Below are positions 52,609-63,968 of a DNA stretch of 64,000 bases, piece after piece (position 1 is the first letter of the stretch; the number at the start of each line of letters is the position of its first letter). This DNA comes from Ichthyophthirius multifiliis (lineage: Eukaryota > Ciliophora > Oligohymenophorea > Hymenostomatida): assembly GCF_000220395.1 (NCBI RefSeq), contig NW_004086182.1, positions 1 through 64,000 on the forward strand, in the 5' to 3' direction. Position numbers and translations under genes: made by a program. The notes beneath the pieces were generated by a model. That model was not told where the DNA came from. It saw only the letters and a program-made list of their open reading frames with translations, and did not search any database.

Positions 52609-54299
52609 ATGTCTAAAAATGTTATTTTTGGAACATCTTAAAGAAGTAAAACCTTTATTATTATAATTTTGATATATTTATTATATTATTAGGTGATTTT
52701 ACTAGAAATAATTATCTAAATCCTGTATTAATTTCATATATTCATTAATAATAAAACTTTATTTTTGTTATTATTAAAAATAAAAAAGAGTCCATAAGAA
52801 TATAAAGTAGAAAAAATGCAATTTATAACACCCCCAAAATGGACGTATTTTAAAATCATAAAAAATATATAAAAAATACATTTAAAAAAGATTTGGAACT
52901 TCATTAAGGTCTTTGAGTTAAAATATTATTGGACCTGGTCCTGCAGAGTATATAAATTTATAAATAAAAAATAATAACTGAATATTTTAAATAATAATAA
53001 AAGTTATTAAAATGAAAGCTATAATTAAAAAAGTTATTAAATGATAAAATTTCCTATTTCTCAAAAACCAAAAAATCATTTAGAACAAAGTAAAAATTTA
53101 AAATTATTGTTAATATTTTAAATATATATGCCTATATATAATTTATTAGTTTTTTTTTTTTTCAATAAAAATAATTAATTAATTAATAAAAATTTTAAAA
53201 GTACCTGGTCCAGGAGAATATTATCCGACAAAAATTATATATAAGCAAAGTCCAAAATTTTCTATAAGAACTAAATAATAAATTTAATTTACAAATTTAG
53301 GTAATCCAGGTCCTACAGAATATTATATAAAAGATTTTTAAAAACTGAAAATATCATTTCCTAAATAAAATAGAGAGCAAAATTATTCAAAAGAAAATTT
53401 ACCAGGTCCAGGCTGTAATAAAATAAAAATAAATTTAACGAAATTATTTAAATAAAAATAGAATATTAGCCGCTTTTAAAATCTTCAGTTTTTTCGAAAA
53501 ACTTTACTTTTGCTCAAAGATAAAAAGATCGTTCTGTTAGTGTATAAACTCCAGGACCTGGTCAATATTAATAAATTAAAAGTCCTTATTTATAACATTA
53601 ATAATAAGGAATTACTATTGGATCTTCCAGAAACTAAATGATAAGTAATTATTCAGGAAGTATTCCAGGTCCAGGTTTTTATAATTTGAATATTAAATCT
53701 AAAGGACCTAAATATATGTAATAATTATAAAATAAAAAATAAATTAATTTTAATAATTTAATAATAGTTTCGGAAGCGAAAACAAGTGTAGTGAAAATAT
53801 AAAATATAAAATGCCTGGACCAGGAAATTATAACCCAAATATAGATGCTTGCAGATCTTCTACATAATCATTAAGATTTGGGAACGATATTAGAAAACCA
53901 CTTTATAATGAAATTAAAGATAATCCTGGGCCTGGATAATATGAAAATTAAAGTAAAATTTTCAAAGCTAAAGTATTCATAAAAATTCTAATATAATAAA
54001 TCGTATTTTTATAAAAAATAAAAGTAAATAACTTTTAAAGGAGCCAATAGAAATTATAATCCTATATTAAAAGAAAAAAAATGATGCCAGGACCAGGCTG
54101 CTATTTAGATTAGAATTACTTAAGTTAAACATTAAATAAAAATAATGGGCCTAGATGGGGATTCGGAACAAGTCAAAGATATTAAATAAAATAAATAAAA
54201 ACTCCAGGTAAATTTTAAATAAAATAAATAAATTATATACATTATTTATAATTAGGACCAGGTAGCTACAATGTGAGTAATTATTTAAACAAAATATGA
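52609..54299 (+). CDS. Sperm-tail PG-rich (SHIPPO) repeat protein
   Basis: Start MSKNVIFGTSQR at 52609, TGA 54297-54299. The gene is cut into many small exons by 40-70-nt introns; not all junctions were fixed. At least ten copies of the P-G-P-G-x-Y signature are visible: GPGPAEY (~52930), PGPGEYYP (~53205), NPGPTEYY (~53300), PGPGC (~53405), PGPGQY (~53550), PGPGFYN (~53670), PGPGNYNP (~53815), NPGPGQYEN (~53925), PGPGCY (~54085) and GPGSYN (~54255). Each is preceded by F/L-G-x-S-x-R-type segments such as RFGTSLRS and LRFGNDIRKP. This is the STPG/ODF3 repeat family, found in sperm tails and protist flagella and thought to bind axonemal or other microtubules. In a ciliate it is presumably an axonemal or cortical protein. 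Confidence 0.85.
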
Positions 54300-54829
54300 T
54301 ATGTTTAGTTAAAATAATATTAAATGAGTCAATTTTAAAATTTTGTATTATAAAAATTATAGTATTTAAATTGTTTATATAAATTAAATTAAATGTATAT
54401 AAATATAATAGAAAAATAAATTAATTTTATCTTTGTAAAAAATTATCTTGTATTTTATATAAAGTTATAAATGTATATATAAAATGAAATTATATTTTTA
54501 TTATATTAATATTTATATATATTAATATATTTATATATCAAAAATTAATAATTTATTTTAGTATATAAAAATAAGTATTTATTAATATTATAAAATATAG
54601 AAAAAAATTTATAATATAAAAATTAATATTAAAAATTAATAAAAAATTATAGAAATATTTTTATATTATTTAAAATAAAATAATAATTGAAATTATAATT
54701 ATAAATTAATAAATATTAATATTTATTGTAATATAAAAATTAATATAAAAAAATATAAATATAATTGAAAAATCATTTTCTTTATAAAAATAAAAATTAA
54801 TATATAATTTAAATATATATATATTTTAA

Positions 54830-54862
<33 letters not shown>

Positions 54863-54987
54863 TAATATATAAATATTTATAAATACATATTTAAATTTAT
54901 TTTTATTTTTAATATATAATTTTATTATTAATATTTTTTTTATTAATTTTTTTTCTTTAATTATTTTATATTATTTTTTATTTTTTT
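54300..54987. other. AT-rich spacer
   Basis: Convergent 3' flanks with a TA-rich patch near 54820-54860; no gene. Confidence 0.5.
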
Positions 54988-56486
54988 TCATTTTATTAAT
55001 TACTTTATATTTTAAACCAATTGTTTTATATTTTTATCAATATACTTTTACTCTATTAGATTTTATAGTGCCTAAATTCCTTTTTCTTATATGAAAGCGT
55101 TTAAAAATTTATTTTATTATTTAAAAACTTTGAATCCAGATTTCAAAACATTATATATTGAATCTAAAGAATCAATAATACATTCTAAATTTTTCGAACT
55201 TTCTAAAATATTTATTAAAACTTTTATTAGCCCTGCATTAACCATTTTTTTAATATCTTCTGTAGAAGCTTAAGCACTGCAATTTATAATAATCCAATTC
55301 GCCTCATTTTATATTTTAAAATCTTAATTATTAGCTTATTTAAATATAAGTTTTAAATATTTTTTATTTCTAATTAATTTAGACACTTAATCAGAATTTC
55401 CTGCTGCTATATTACTTAAAATCCAGCAACATTCAATTTAAACTTTTTTATTTTAGTGAAAAAGTAATTAAAAAAGCTTTGTTAAAATTCCTTATTTTAA
55501 TACTATTTCCATCTATTCATTACTTCCGGAACATATATTTCCCAATATCCTCATTGTAGGTAATAAAATAGAAATTTCATTATACTTTAAAACTTTAATA
55601 AGTTGCTTAATAAAATTTTAACCCAAAAGCAATTCTATTTTTTGTTTTCACCTAAACTCAAAGAACTTAAGGCTTTTAAGCAATTTCCAATAATTTCAAT
55701 ATCATTTTCCTATTAAATTATTTTACAAAAGGGCTCTATGACAAAATATAAATCTTCAAATTCATAATTCGTATTTCCTACACATAAATTCGAAAGAACC
55801 CAAGAAATCAAATTTATAAGATTACCTTTATTTTATTATTATAATTTTAATAATTCAATCAACTTTTTTTAAGCTCCACATTCCAAAATTTTATTCCTAT
55901 ATAATTTACAATCTGCCGAAATATTGCCTAAAGCCCATATTACTTATTCAATAATATCAATAAAAATATTTTCTTCCAGAATTTTACATAAGATTGAGAT
56001 CACACCTTATTCGAATATTTTTTCGGTTTGTTGGGAATTCCCAGATGCTATATTTGTCAGGCACCAAATAGCTTCTTTTATTAATACAGGATTTTATTTC
56101 TACTTTAAAAATATTATTAATATAGGTATGCAATTATGATCTATCGCTTTTTATATTGGCGGTTGGTTTGGAATAGAAAGTAATTTTCGGATTCCTATAC
56201 AACCGAATAGTTATTAGATTATATCAGCACTTTATGTTGATTAAACTAAGCTTGGAAGATGGATTACTTAAAATTAAACTAGCTTTATTTTTTCGTATAT
56301 TTGAAGGAATTGAGGACTTAGTGATTAGTTTAAGAGTATATAATTTTCCTATTATTTTTATCTATTATTCATTAATTTTTTATTAATTTATTTTTTGGTA
56401 TTTTAGAATATAATAATTGAAAATTTTCTATTAACTTTTCTTGTCTTTTTAAAATCGATTTATATATATATATTTTAACCATGCAT
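54988..56486 (-). CDS. Importin alpha (karyopherin alpha), armadillo-repeat nuclear import receptor
   Basis: Probable ATG 56486-56484, TGA 54990-54988, about 499 codons. The N-terminus (DFKKTRKVNRKF...KKQINKKLMNNRQKQQENY) is Lys/Arg-rich, as expected for an importin-beta-binding domain. Armadillo repeats follow: IKEAIWCLTNIASGNSQQTE, IEQVIWALGNISADC, LINLISWVLSNLCVG, LLPTMRILGNICSGS, IECCWILSNIAAGN, NEANWIIINCSAQASTEDI and KMVNAGLIKVLINILE. The alternating W and N of the ARM helices, which form the NLS-binding array, are conserved in most repeats. The C-terminal LIEQKYIDKNIKQL also fits. One frame loss occurs at the T6 run 55638-55643 (A6 on the coding strand), with homology continuing directly after it; a sequencing error is likely. 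Function: binds classical NLS cargo and importin beta. Confidence 0.92.
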
Positions 56487-56864
56487 ATTTTAAATTTTGT
56501 TATTATATTTAAAGATACTTATATATAGATATTTTAAATATATTAATTTTAAAATAAGTAAAATAAATAGACGAAATATTAAATTTTTTTTAAAAAAAAA
56601 ATTATATTATTGTAAAAAATTAAATTGAATAAATATAATTGTTTTAAGTATAATGAATTATAAATTATTATATTATTTTATTTTCATATTCAAAAAATGC
56701 ATTCAATTTTTTTTTTTTTTTGAATATATATATTAATATAATTAATAATTTTTATATAAAGAATAATAATTATATTTACAAATTTTAATAAAGATTTTCT
56801 AATAACAAAAATTAAACAAAAAAAAACATAACATAACAATTATATAATAATACAAAACTAAGAT
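56487..56864. other. AT-rich spacer
   Basis: Upstream flank of importin alpha; nothing else seen. Confidence 0.45.
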
Positions 56865-57394
56865 ATGAAAGATATGATTATTAAATAAAATGGAAAACAT
56901 AGACTAGTAATTAAATTAAATTATATAATTTTTCTAAAATCGTATACAAAATCGAATAATTAAATTATTTAAATTAAAGATTATTATATTCAGATATAAT
57001 AATTATAAAATTATTGAGGTATTATTTTCAGAAATAATAAAAGAAAATTTATACTATACAGAAATATTACTATTAATAAATTTAATAATTATTTAAATTT
57101 TAACAATTTTTTTAAAACAAAATAAAGAGTGATAAATCAGAAATAATTTTATAAAGATTTTTTCAAGATAAAGCGATTCAAGATAATAAATTATTAACAT
57201 AGATATAATAAAGCATTTTATAGAACTTTTTAATTATCATATTTAAAATATTAAAGACAACTCGATTTTCGGAATCGTCTGTATTGCTTTGTATAATAAT
57301 TAATTCAGATATTTAATTCTTAGAACATAGGTTTTTGATTTCTATATTCGAAATTGTTTTAAAATCATATAACTAAAGGTTAATTAATTTTTGA
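56865..57394 (+). pseudogene. Possible degraded gene, helical protein
   Basis: Plus-strand sequence of mixed composition. A weak start MKDMIIKQNGKHRLVIKLNY at 56865 soon meets TGA. Further on, two helical blocks in different frames look coding: EVLFSEIIKENLYYTEILLL, and after a break near 57125 a 90-residue stretch with SDKSEIILQRFFQDKAIQDN, LKTTRFSESSVLLCIIINSD and LEHRFLISIFEIVLKSYNQ, ending at TGA 57392-57394. It resembles a HEAT/ARM-like helical protein fragment. Introns or decay could both explain the frame changes. Family unknown. Confidence 0.3.
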
Positions 57395-58323
57395 GCTTAG
57401 GTTTGAAAATATATTTTAAGTATTTATGAATTTAGTATTGCTTAAAAAATTTTGATTTGATAATAGAATATGGAATATTGGTATATTGCTTTAATTAATT
57501 GTTTATAATAATATAGATAGATAATTTGAGAAAAATTATTAAATAAATATTTCAAATCAAGCAAATAAAGAAATAAGTATAAAATAAATATATATATTTT
57601 TAAAATTTATATAAAAATACAAAATATTATAAACTAAAAAAATATGAATTTCTATTAAGTCAATTCTATTAGATTTTTTATTTATTTTACATTTAATTAA
57701 TTTGATTTTTTGGGATATTTTTTTTTTTTAATTTCATTTAAATTTTTTTTTTCAATCGAATTTATAGAATATAATTTGATTAGTTCCGATTAGATTTAGA
57801 AATCTCTAAATGAAAAAATCTATTTTCGTATAGATCTAATTTTCATTAAATAAATTATAATTTTATTATTAATTGCTTTTTATAGATATTAATTATAAAA
57901 ATTATTAATTAATTAATTATTAATTAAAATAATATAAATTGATAATTATAAATTATTTTAATATAAATATATTAATATAATTATAAAATAAATGTATAAA
58001 TAACAATAAAAATATATAAAAAAAATATCTATAAAGTGCTTTATTAATAATAATTTTTATTTTATTTAAAAATAATTAATTTTATTTTATTTAATTTAAT
58101 AATTTTTTATATACTATAATCTTTCTTTTACAATTTAATATTAGAATATAAACAAAATAAATTAAAAGTATTTTAAATAGAAAAAATGAAACTTTTAAAT
58201 AAAAAACATAAAAACTATATTATAAAAAATTATTTTATTTCAAATAAATAATTAATATATATTTATGATTTTTAAATAAAAAATTATTAATTTTCCTTTT
58301 ATTTTTTATATAAATAAAAAAAA
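57395..58323. other. AT-rich spacer
   Basis: Upstream region of the MCU gene; some less AT-rich patches near 57400-57550, but no readable gene. Confidence 0.4.
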
Positions 58324-59245
58324 ATGTTTAAAATATTATATAAAACTCAACTTTTTGGAAGAAACAGATTTTTACATTATTTAAAAAACCAAAGATAATC
58401 TAGCTTTTAATAATTAAATTTGAATTTCTAAAATGCCCATAAAATAGCCATATAACGTAAAAACGAAGACAATTTTGAAATTGAAGTTTATATGAAAAAT
58501 CCAAAAACAAATAACTATACAATATTTTAGACAGACATACAAGCAACTATTGATGATATTCTAGAAGGTTTAAAAACAGAATATAATTTATCATCAAACG
58601 TAAAAGCTTATTCTTTGGATAAAATAGAATTATCCCCTACAATATTAATAGATGATTTAGAAGGAGAAAATTTTTATATTGCAGATGATAAAGATGGACT
58701 TACATTTCAAGTAGATAATTAAGATTTAGATATAGATGATGATTATAAAAATTTAAAGTAATATTGCAATGATATTAAATTAGGATATATAAGTAAAGAA
58801 ATTATAACTAATTATCTCAAAAAAGTAGATACTATTCACGAAACTAAAACAGGACAAAAAATTTTCTCAGATTCAAGTTAACCATAAGAGATGAATATTA
58901 ATAAAGATGAATTTATTTAAACTTTAATGGAAGCAATTATTAATAATAAAAATACACAAACAGAATTCGTAGCTTAATTATAAGAATAGTATAATAATTT
59001 ATATGAATAATACTCAAAATTAACTGCTGTTAAAGATAAAATTGATTAAATGGTAATAATAATATATATTATAGATAAAAAATATAAAAAAAGGCACATA
59101 ATAAATAAAAATTATAAATGGTAGGAGGATTAGGAGCTTTAATATGTAAAAAATATAACAATACATTTTTAATTTTATTAATAATTATGATTATTTTATA
59201 TGAATAATTATATAAAAAAAAATTAAATAAAATAAATAAATATAA

Positions 59246-59278
<33 letters not shown>

Positions 59279-59598
59279 TATATATATAAATATATATATT
59301 TATTTTAATAGCATAATTTATTTTTGTTTGGTATGGTACTTATTATGTATGGAGTTGGGATATAATTGAACCTATAGCTTATTTTAGTAGTTCAGCTGGT
59401 CTTATTTATTTAAACTTTTAATTTTTAAAATTTCATGATGATTATTCAAATGAAACTTACTTTGATTATAAAAAATAAATTTAGTCAAATAAACTTTATT
59501 AAAAATATAGTTTTGATATTAAATAATACTAATATATAAAAGAAACTTTAAAAAAACTCGAAAAATAATTAAAAGTTGATATTTTAACAAATATATGA
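58324..59598 (+). CDS. MCU: Mitochondrial calcium uniporter pore subunit (MCU)
   Basis: ATG 58324 (MFKILYKTQLFGRNRFLHYL, a basic amphipathic mitochondrial-type presequence) to TGA 59596-59598. Introns 59053-59093 and 59146-59311 leave exactly 356 codons (355 aa). A long acidic N-terminal domain (~residues 40-200) and a coiled coil (LQEQYNNLYEQYSKLTAVKD) precede the pore. TM1 is GGLGALISQFIFVWYGTYYV, then the uniporter signature WSWDIIEPIAYF (usual W-D-I-M-E-P-x-T-Y-F; residues ~273-284), then TM2 (SSAGLIYLNFQFLKF) and the C-terminal coiled coil (YIKETLKKLEKQLKVDI). MCU tetramers carry Ca2+ through the inner mitochondrial membrane; the Asp and Glu of the DxxE selectivity filter are both kept. 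Met of DIME is Ile here. The domain order and length are normal, and the gene appears intact. Confidence 0.95.
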
Positions 59599-59601
59599 AA
59601 A

Positions 59602-59641
<40 letters not shown>

Positions 59642-59762
59642 ATTCCAATAATACATTAAAAATAAATATATAATTTTTTATATTTTTTTATAATGATAAA
59701 TTTAATTTTATTGTTTTTTTTTTTTTTTAATATATTTTTTTTATTATTTATTAAAAAAAAAT

Positions 59763-60779
59763 ATGGAAACAAAAAAAAAGTAATAAACACATTTTCTTTA
59801 AAAAATTTTAAATTGGGAAAATATTATAAATGGATTAATAGAAATATATACAATTATTCCAAATGAAAAAAATCAGTTTAATATGACTATTAACAATATA
59901 AATATAACAATATAGCAAACCCATTTTTAAAATTTTGATAAAATAAAGTAAAGCCTTAACATATAAACAGAATAAATAATAACCTCTTTAAAAAGCAATA
60001 TCTAAAATTAATCTAATATAAATAAAATACATTAATAAATTAGTTAATTAGGATCAAACAAAAATAATTTATATTTTACATAAGATAGTAGATTAATAAT
60101 AAAAAATATTCCGATTTGTCAATATAACACTTTTATTCAAAAATTTTAAAAGCCTTATTTCCAAAATTTTATTTAAAATTAAAGTTTATTACTTAAAATC
60201 ATCGATATTTTCGTTTTTTAAGATTAATAGAATAAATATTAACCTTCATACTATATTATAACAGAAAGTTTACTCTCGAATTGGGTTTTTGATAAATATT
60301 AAATAAAGTCAGTTTATGATATTAAAGGTTCGAACTCAAATAGATATTTTGAAGGTGAAAAAGAGGGATTTTTTTGTGGAAAAGATAACGATTTTTAATA
60401 AAAAATTGAAGATTAGGAAATTATAAATAATATATAAAAATAGACCAAGGAAATTTTATTTGAAAAGATATAAAAGGAATGTCTAATTTTGAAAGACTTA
60501 GATATAATGGATTATAGTTTGATGATTATTATAGGAAAAAATGAAAGTTTTTTTTTAGAAAACGAAGTTTTTAATAATAAAAGTGTTTTCTTTTAAAACA
60601 ATTGCGTATTTTTCGGAATTATAGATTATTTGTAAATATATGACATAACTAAAATACTCGAAAATAAATTCAAAATGTTATTTAGTGAAAATGAAAACGA
60701 GAAAATTTCGTGTGTAGAACCTTTAGAATATTACGAAAGATTTAAGAATAATATATAGAATTAAATATTTAAGGTTTGA
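59763..60779 (+). CDS. Compact phosphatidylinositol-phosphate kinase, 338 aa
   Basis: Single exon, ATG 59763 (METKKKQQTHFLQKILNWEN) to TGA 60777-60779, exactly 339 codons. The PIPK catalytic core is recognisable: DSRLIIKNIP (ATP-binding Lys), FQNFIQNQSLLLKIIDIFV, VYDIKGSNSNRYF (the Y-D-L-K-G-S motif), LKDLDIMDYSLMIIIGK (D-x-x-x-M-D-Y-S-L-L, catalytic Asp) and the C-terminal IIDYLQIYDITKILENKFK followed by EPLEYYERF. These enzymes phosphorylate PI4P or PI5P to PI(4,5)P2, or PI3P. It is shorter than usual PIP5K (>400 aa): the usual glycine-rich G-A-S-G-S loop is not evident and the specificity loop near the end is short. It is only 164 bp downstream of MCU, same strand, but as a separate gene. 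Substrate class is not decided. Confidence 0.88.
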
Positions 60780-61667
60780 ATATTTATTATTTATTTTATT
60801 TTAATTCTATTTTTTATTTTTTTTTGTAATATAGTTTCATCATCTTCTATTTGTTTAAACATTTTATAAAAATTATTAATTATGATTTTCTTTTTCTTTA
60901 ATTTTATTTTTAAATGCATTTTAAGGGAAAAAACACTAATTTAGTATTACTTATTATTATTGGAAATGAATTTTTAATTAATTTTTTTTTTGATTATGAT
61001 TAACAATTATTTTCTTATTCATCTTTTCTTGTAAAATTAAATTAAATCTATCTTTTTTTTTTGTTTCATTTAACAATAAAGAAATATATTATCAGTATTT
61101 TAATTATATTTTTTTCAATTTACTTTAGTTTACATGTAAAAATGTTTTAAGGGAACAAAAAATAAAGTTTTAAGTATAGTTATTTTATAATTATATTAAT
61201 AATTATGATATATAGTTGATTATAATTAATTAAATATTTTTTTTTGGTAAATTTTAATTAATAAATAAAAATATTAAATAAAATAAAATACATTAATAAA
61301 CATTAAAATTTAACAATAAAAAAAAACAAATTAAATGAGAAAAATCTAAAATTTTGTATGAATAAAATATATTTAAGTTTGTCAATATAATTTTTTATAT
61401 ATATATAATTATAAAAAATTATTTATATTTTTAATATTTTATAAATAAATAAATATTTATTTTTCTTATTTAAAAAAATAATACAATATATATTTTATTT
61501 CTTTTTGTTATTTTTAAAATTTTTTCTTTTTTATAAAATTTTATTAATTTTATTATCATTATCATTATTTTTATTTTTATTAAAACTGAGAAAAAAAACA
61601 AAACAAAAATAAACAAAAAAAAAAAAAATAAACAAAAAAACAAACAAAATATAAAAAACAAAAAAAC
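60780..61667. other. AT-rich spacer with a degenerate internal repeat
   Basis: T-rich in the first half. A segment near 60913-60965 (AAATGCATTTTAAGGGAA...) recurs in diverged form near 61139-61185 (AAATGTTTTAAGGGAA...). No coding frame on either strand; the repeat is annotated only as an observation. Confidence 0.4.
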
Positions 61668-63155
61668 ATGGGAAATTATAGTCTTAAAAAATAAAATATC
61701 TATTAAATAGAAGAAAGTATTTATTTATATTCATTATAAAATTTTTGAATTCTTTATTATAATTATGTAAATAAAATTTATTAAAAAGATGTATCTATTA
61801 ACAACTTTGATATTAAACATGTAATTGGTAAAGGAGGTTTTGGGAAAGTAATTTTAAAATTATTTTTTATTTTTTAAATAAAAAAGTAGGTTTATAAAGT
61901 AGTATATAAAAAAACTAAACAATTATATGCATTAAAAGAAATGTAAAAAGCAAAGTAACTAAATATAATTAATTATATGTATATCATAAATATTAAAAAA
62001 TATAGAATAATGGCAAAGAAAAGTGTTTTATCAATCCTAAATGAAAGATAACTTCTATCATCTTTTAATCATCCGTATAAAATAAAAATATACTTTTACA
62101 AATATAAATATTATAATTATTATATTTTTCTTTATCTAAAAAATAATTAAAATAAAAAGTTTTCTAATAAATATGATATATGCATTTTAAGATTATTAAA
62201 ATTTGTACTTAATAATGGATTTATTATCAGGGGGAGACTTAAGATTTCATATATGCTAAAATCGTAAATTTACTGAAAAATAAACATGTAAATAATTTAT
62301 TTATAAAGGAAGAATAAAAAAATATCTTTAAAAATAAAAAAAAGAGTTTTTTGCAGCAAGTATTATAATAGGCCTTGAATATTTACATTAGAATGGAATA
62401 ATACATAGAGACATTAAACCCGAAAACTTAGTATTTGACAACAAAGGATATATAAGAATAACTGATTTAGGTATAGCTAGAATATGGAAACCTTAAAATA
62501 GTTAAGATACAAGTGGAACTCCTGGATATATGGGTTTTTATTCTAATATTATATTTTTCTAAAAAACAATTAATTATAGCCCCAGAAGTAATGTGTAGAA
62601 ACAATCATGGAATAGCAGCTGATTATTACGCTTTAGGTGTAATAGTATTTGAATGTATGATGGGAAAAAGACCTTATGTAGGAAAATCACGTTAAGAAAT
62701 AAGAGATTAAATATTGGCAAAATAAGTTTAATTGAAAAAATAAGATATTCCTAAAAATTGGTCATTAGAAGCAGCTGATTTTATTAACAGAGTATTTTTT
62801 TTTTTCTTCTAATTTATGGAATTTTTTAAATTTTTTATTTTTTTTTTAAAAAAAAGACAATTTAAAGAAAACCTTAAAATAGATTAGGGTTAAATGGACC
62901 TGATGAAATTAAAAAACATGCTTGGTTTAATAATTATCCATGGGAAAAACATCTAAGTAAAGAATTAGCACCACCTTTTTTACCTTCAGTAATATTTAAT
63001 TTGAAATAAAATAATTTTAATATATAAGCAAACAGATAATAACTTTCAGATTTTCAATAATAAATAAGAAAGTAAAGAAGATCTCATTATATAAAATGAG
63101 TTAGAATTAAGAAAAAATAGTATTTAAGGTTTATTATTTATAAATTAATTAATAA

Positions 63156-63212
<57 letters not shown>

Positions 63213-63388
63213 TAGATTTGTTTCAAGGATATGATTTTGATAGAACTTCTAATATTAAATAATAATTTTAAAGCAATATTTCAAATTTCAATATTTAAAA
63301 AGATTCTTCAACATAAATATAAAATAAAATTAATAATAGAGATTTTTCTAATTAATAAGTTGTTAGGAATTTATAGCTTATAAAATGA
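61668..63388 (+). CDS. STK32/YANK-like AGC protein kinase with DLG motif, 391 aa
   Basis: ATG 61668 ([16 protein letters not shown]) to TGA 63386-63388. Removing nine introns (61717-61788, 61848-61889, 61955-62005, 62075-62159, 62288-62344, 62534-62579, 62792-62856, 62989-63028, 63129-63215) leaves exactly 392 codons. Met-Gly at the start could be N-myristoylated. Kinase motifs: GKGGFGKV loop, YALKEM (Lys), [63 protein letters not shown] in place of DFG, SGTPGYMAPEV, and [17 protein letters not shown] near the C-lobe end. The L-x-G-G-D-L-R-x-H string and the tail ([17 protein letters not shown]) resemble STK32/YANK kinases. All catalytic residues (Lys, Glu, HRD Asp, D of DLG) are present, so it should be active. 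The C-terminal ~75 residues are Asn/Gln-rich. Confidence 0.92.
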
Positions 63389-63956
63389 AAAAAATAAAAA
63401 TATATATAATAAAATATTTAAAAACATCGAATAATAATTATAAATTATTATTTATTTATTTTAATTGTTAATTTTAATATTTCATTTTTAAAATAAATAT
63501 TTATATAAAACATACTTTTAAAAATAAATGTAAATCTATTATTTTTTAAAAAATTAAATATCCAAATATCGCTCTTAATATAAATAAGTATTTTATAGTT
63601 AAAAAGAACACTAAAAAGATGATTATCACCGAAAAATATATATTCTTTTTAAAAATATACAATAATAATAAGAAAAATATTATAAAACAAAAACAACAAC
63701 AAAAACAGATTAATATAACTATAATAATAAATCCAACAATATAATATAAAGCAAATAATTTAAGAACTAATATAAGACTCATATATTTAAAAAATTTCCA
63801 AATTCGGAAAAGACTATTAGTCTTTAAAAAATATTAATTAAGAAGCAAAACAATCAAGCGATAGTAGAGCACTAAATATCACTGAATATCCAAAACACCA
63901 AACCAAATTCACTAAATCACTATTTGTTATTTCATTCTGTAATAATTTAAAATTCA
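63389..63956 (-). other. Possible hydrophobic minus-strand ORF, partial
   Basis: With TAA/TAG as Gln, the minus strand is free of TGA from about 63956 down towards 63390 and encodes very hydrophobic segments (LVWCFGYSVIFSALLSLDCF, IICFILYCWIYYYSYINLFL, FNYKILIYIKSDIW). It could be an exon of a multi-pass membrane protein extending beyond the right edge; a TTATTACAG acceptor-like site lies at about 63940. The lower part is so AT-rich that the openness is weak evidence. No family recognised. Confidence 0.25.
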
Positions 63957-63968
63957 CCCCCCCCCCCC
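63957..63968. repeat. 12-base poly-C tract
   Basis: Twelve consecutive C (12 G on the minus strand) in DNA that otherwise almost never has more than four C or G in a row. It is not a C4A2 telomeric repeat, since no A interrupts it. Confidence 0.95.

Noticed and set aside
62513-62695. Short ORF with kinase-like APEV and [10 protein letters not shown]
   Set aside because: Part of the STK32-like kinase; the ORF reads through an intron (62534-62579) and is not an independent gene.
63957-63968. Telomere or telomere-addition site
   Set aside because: Ciliate telomeres of this group are C4A2 repeats; here the C run is uninterrupted and followed by unique sequence.
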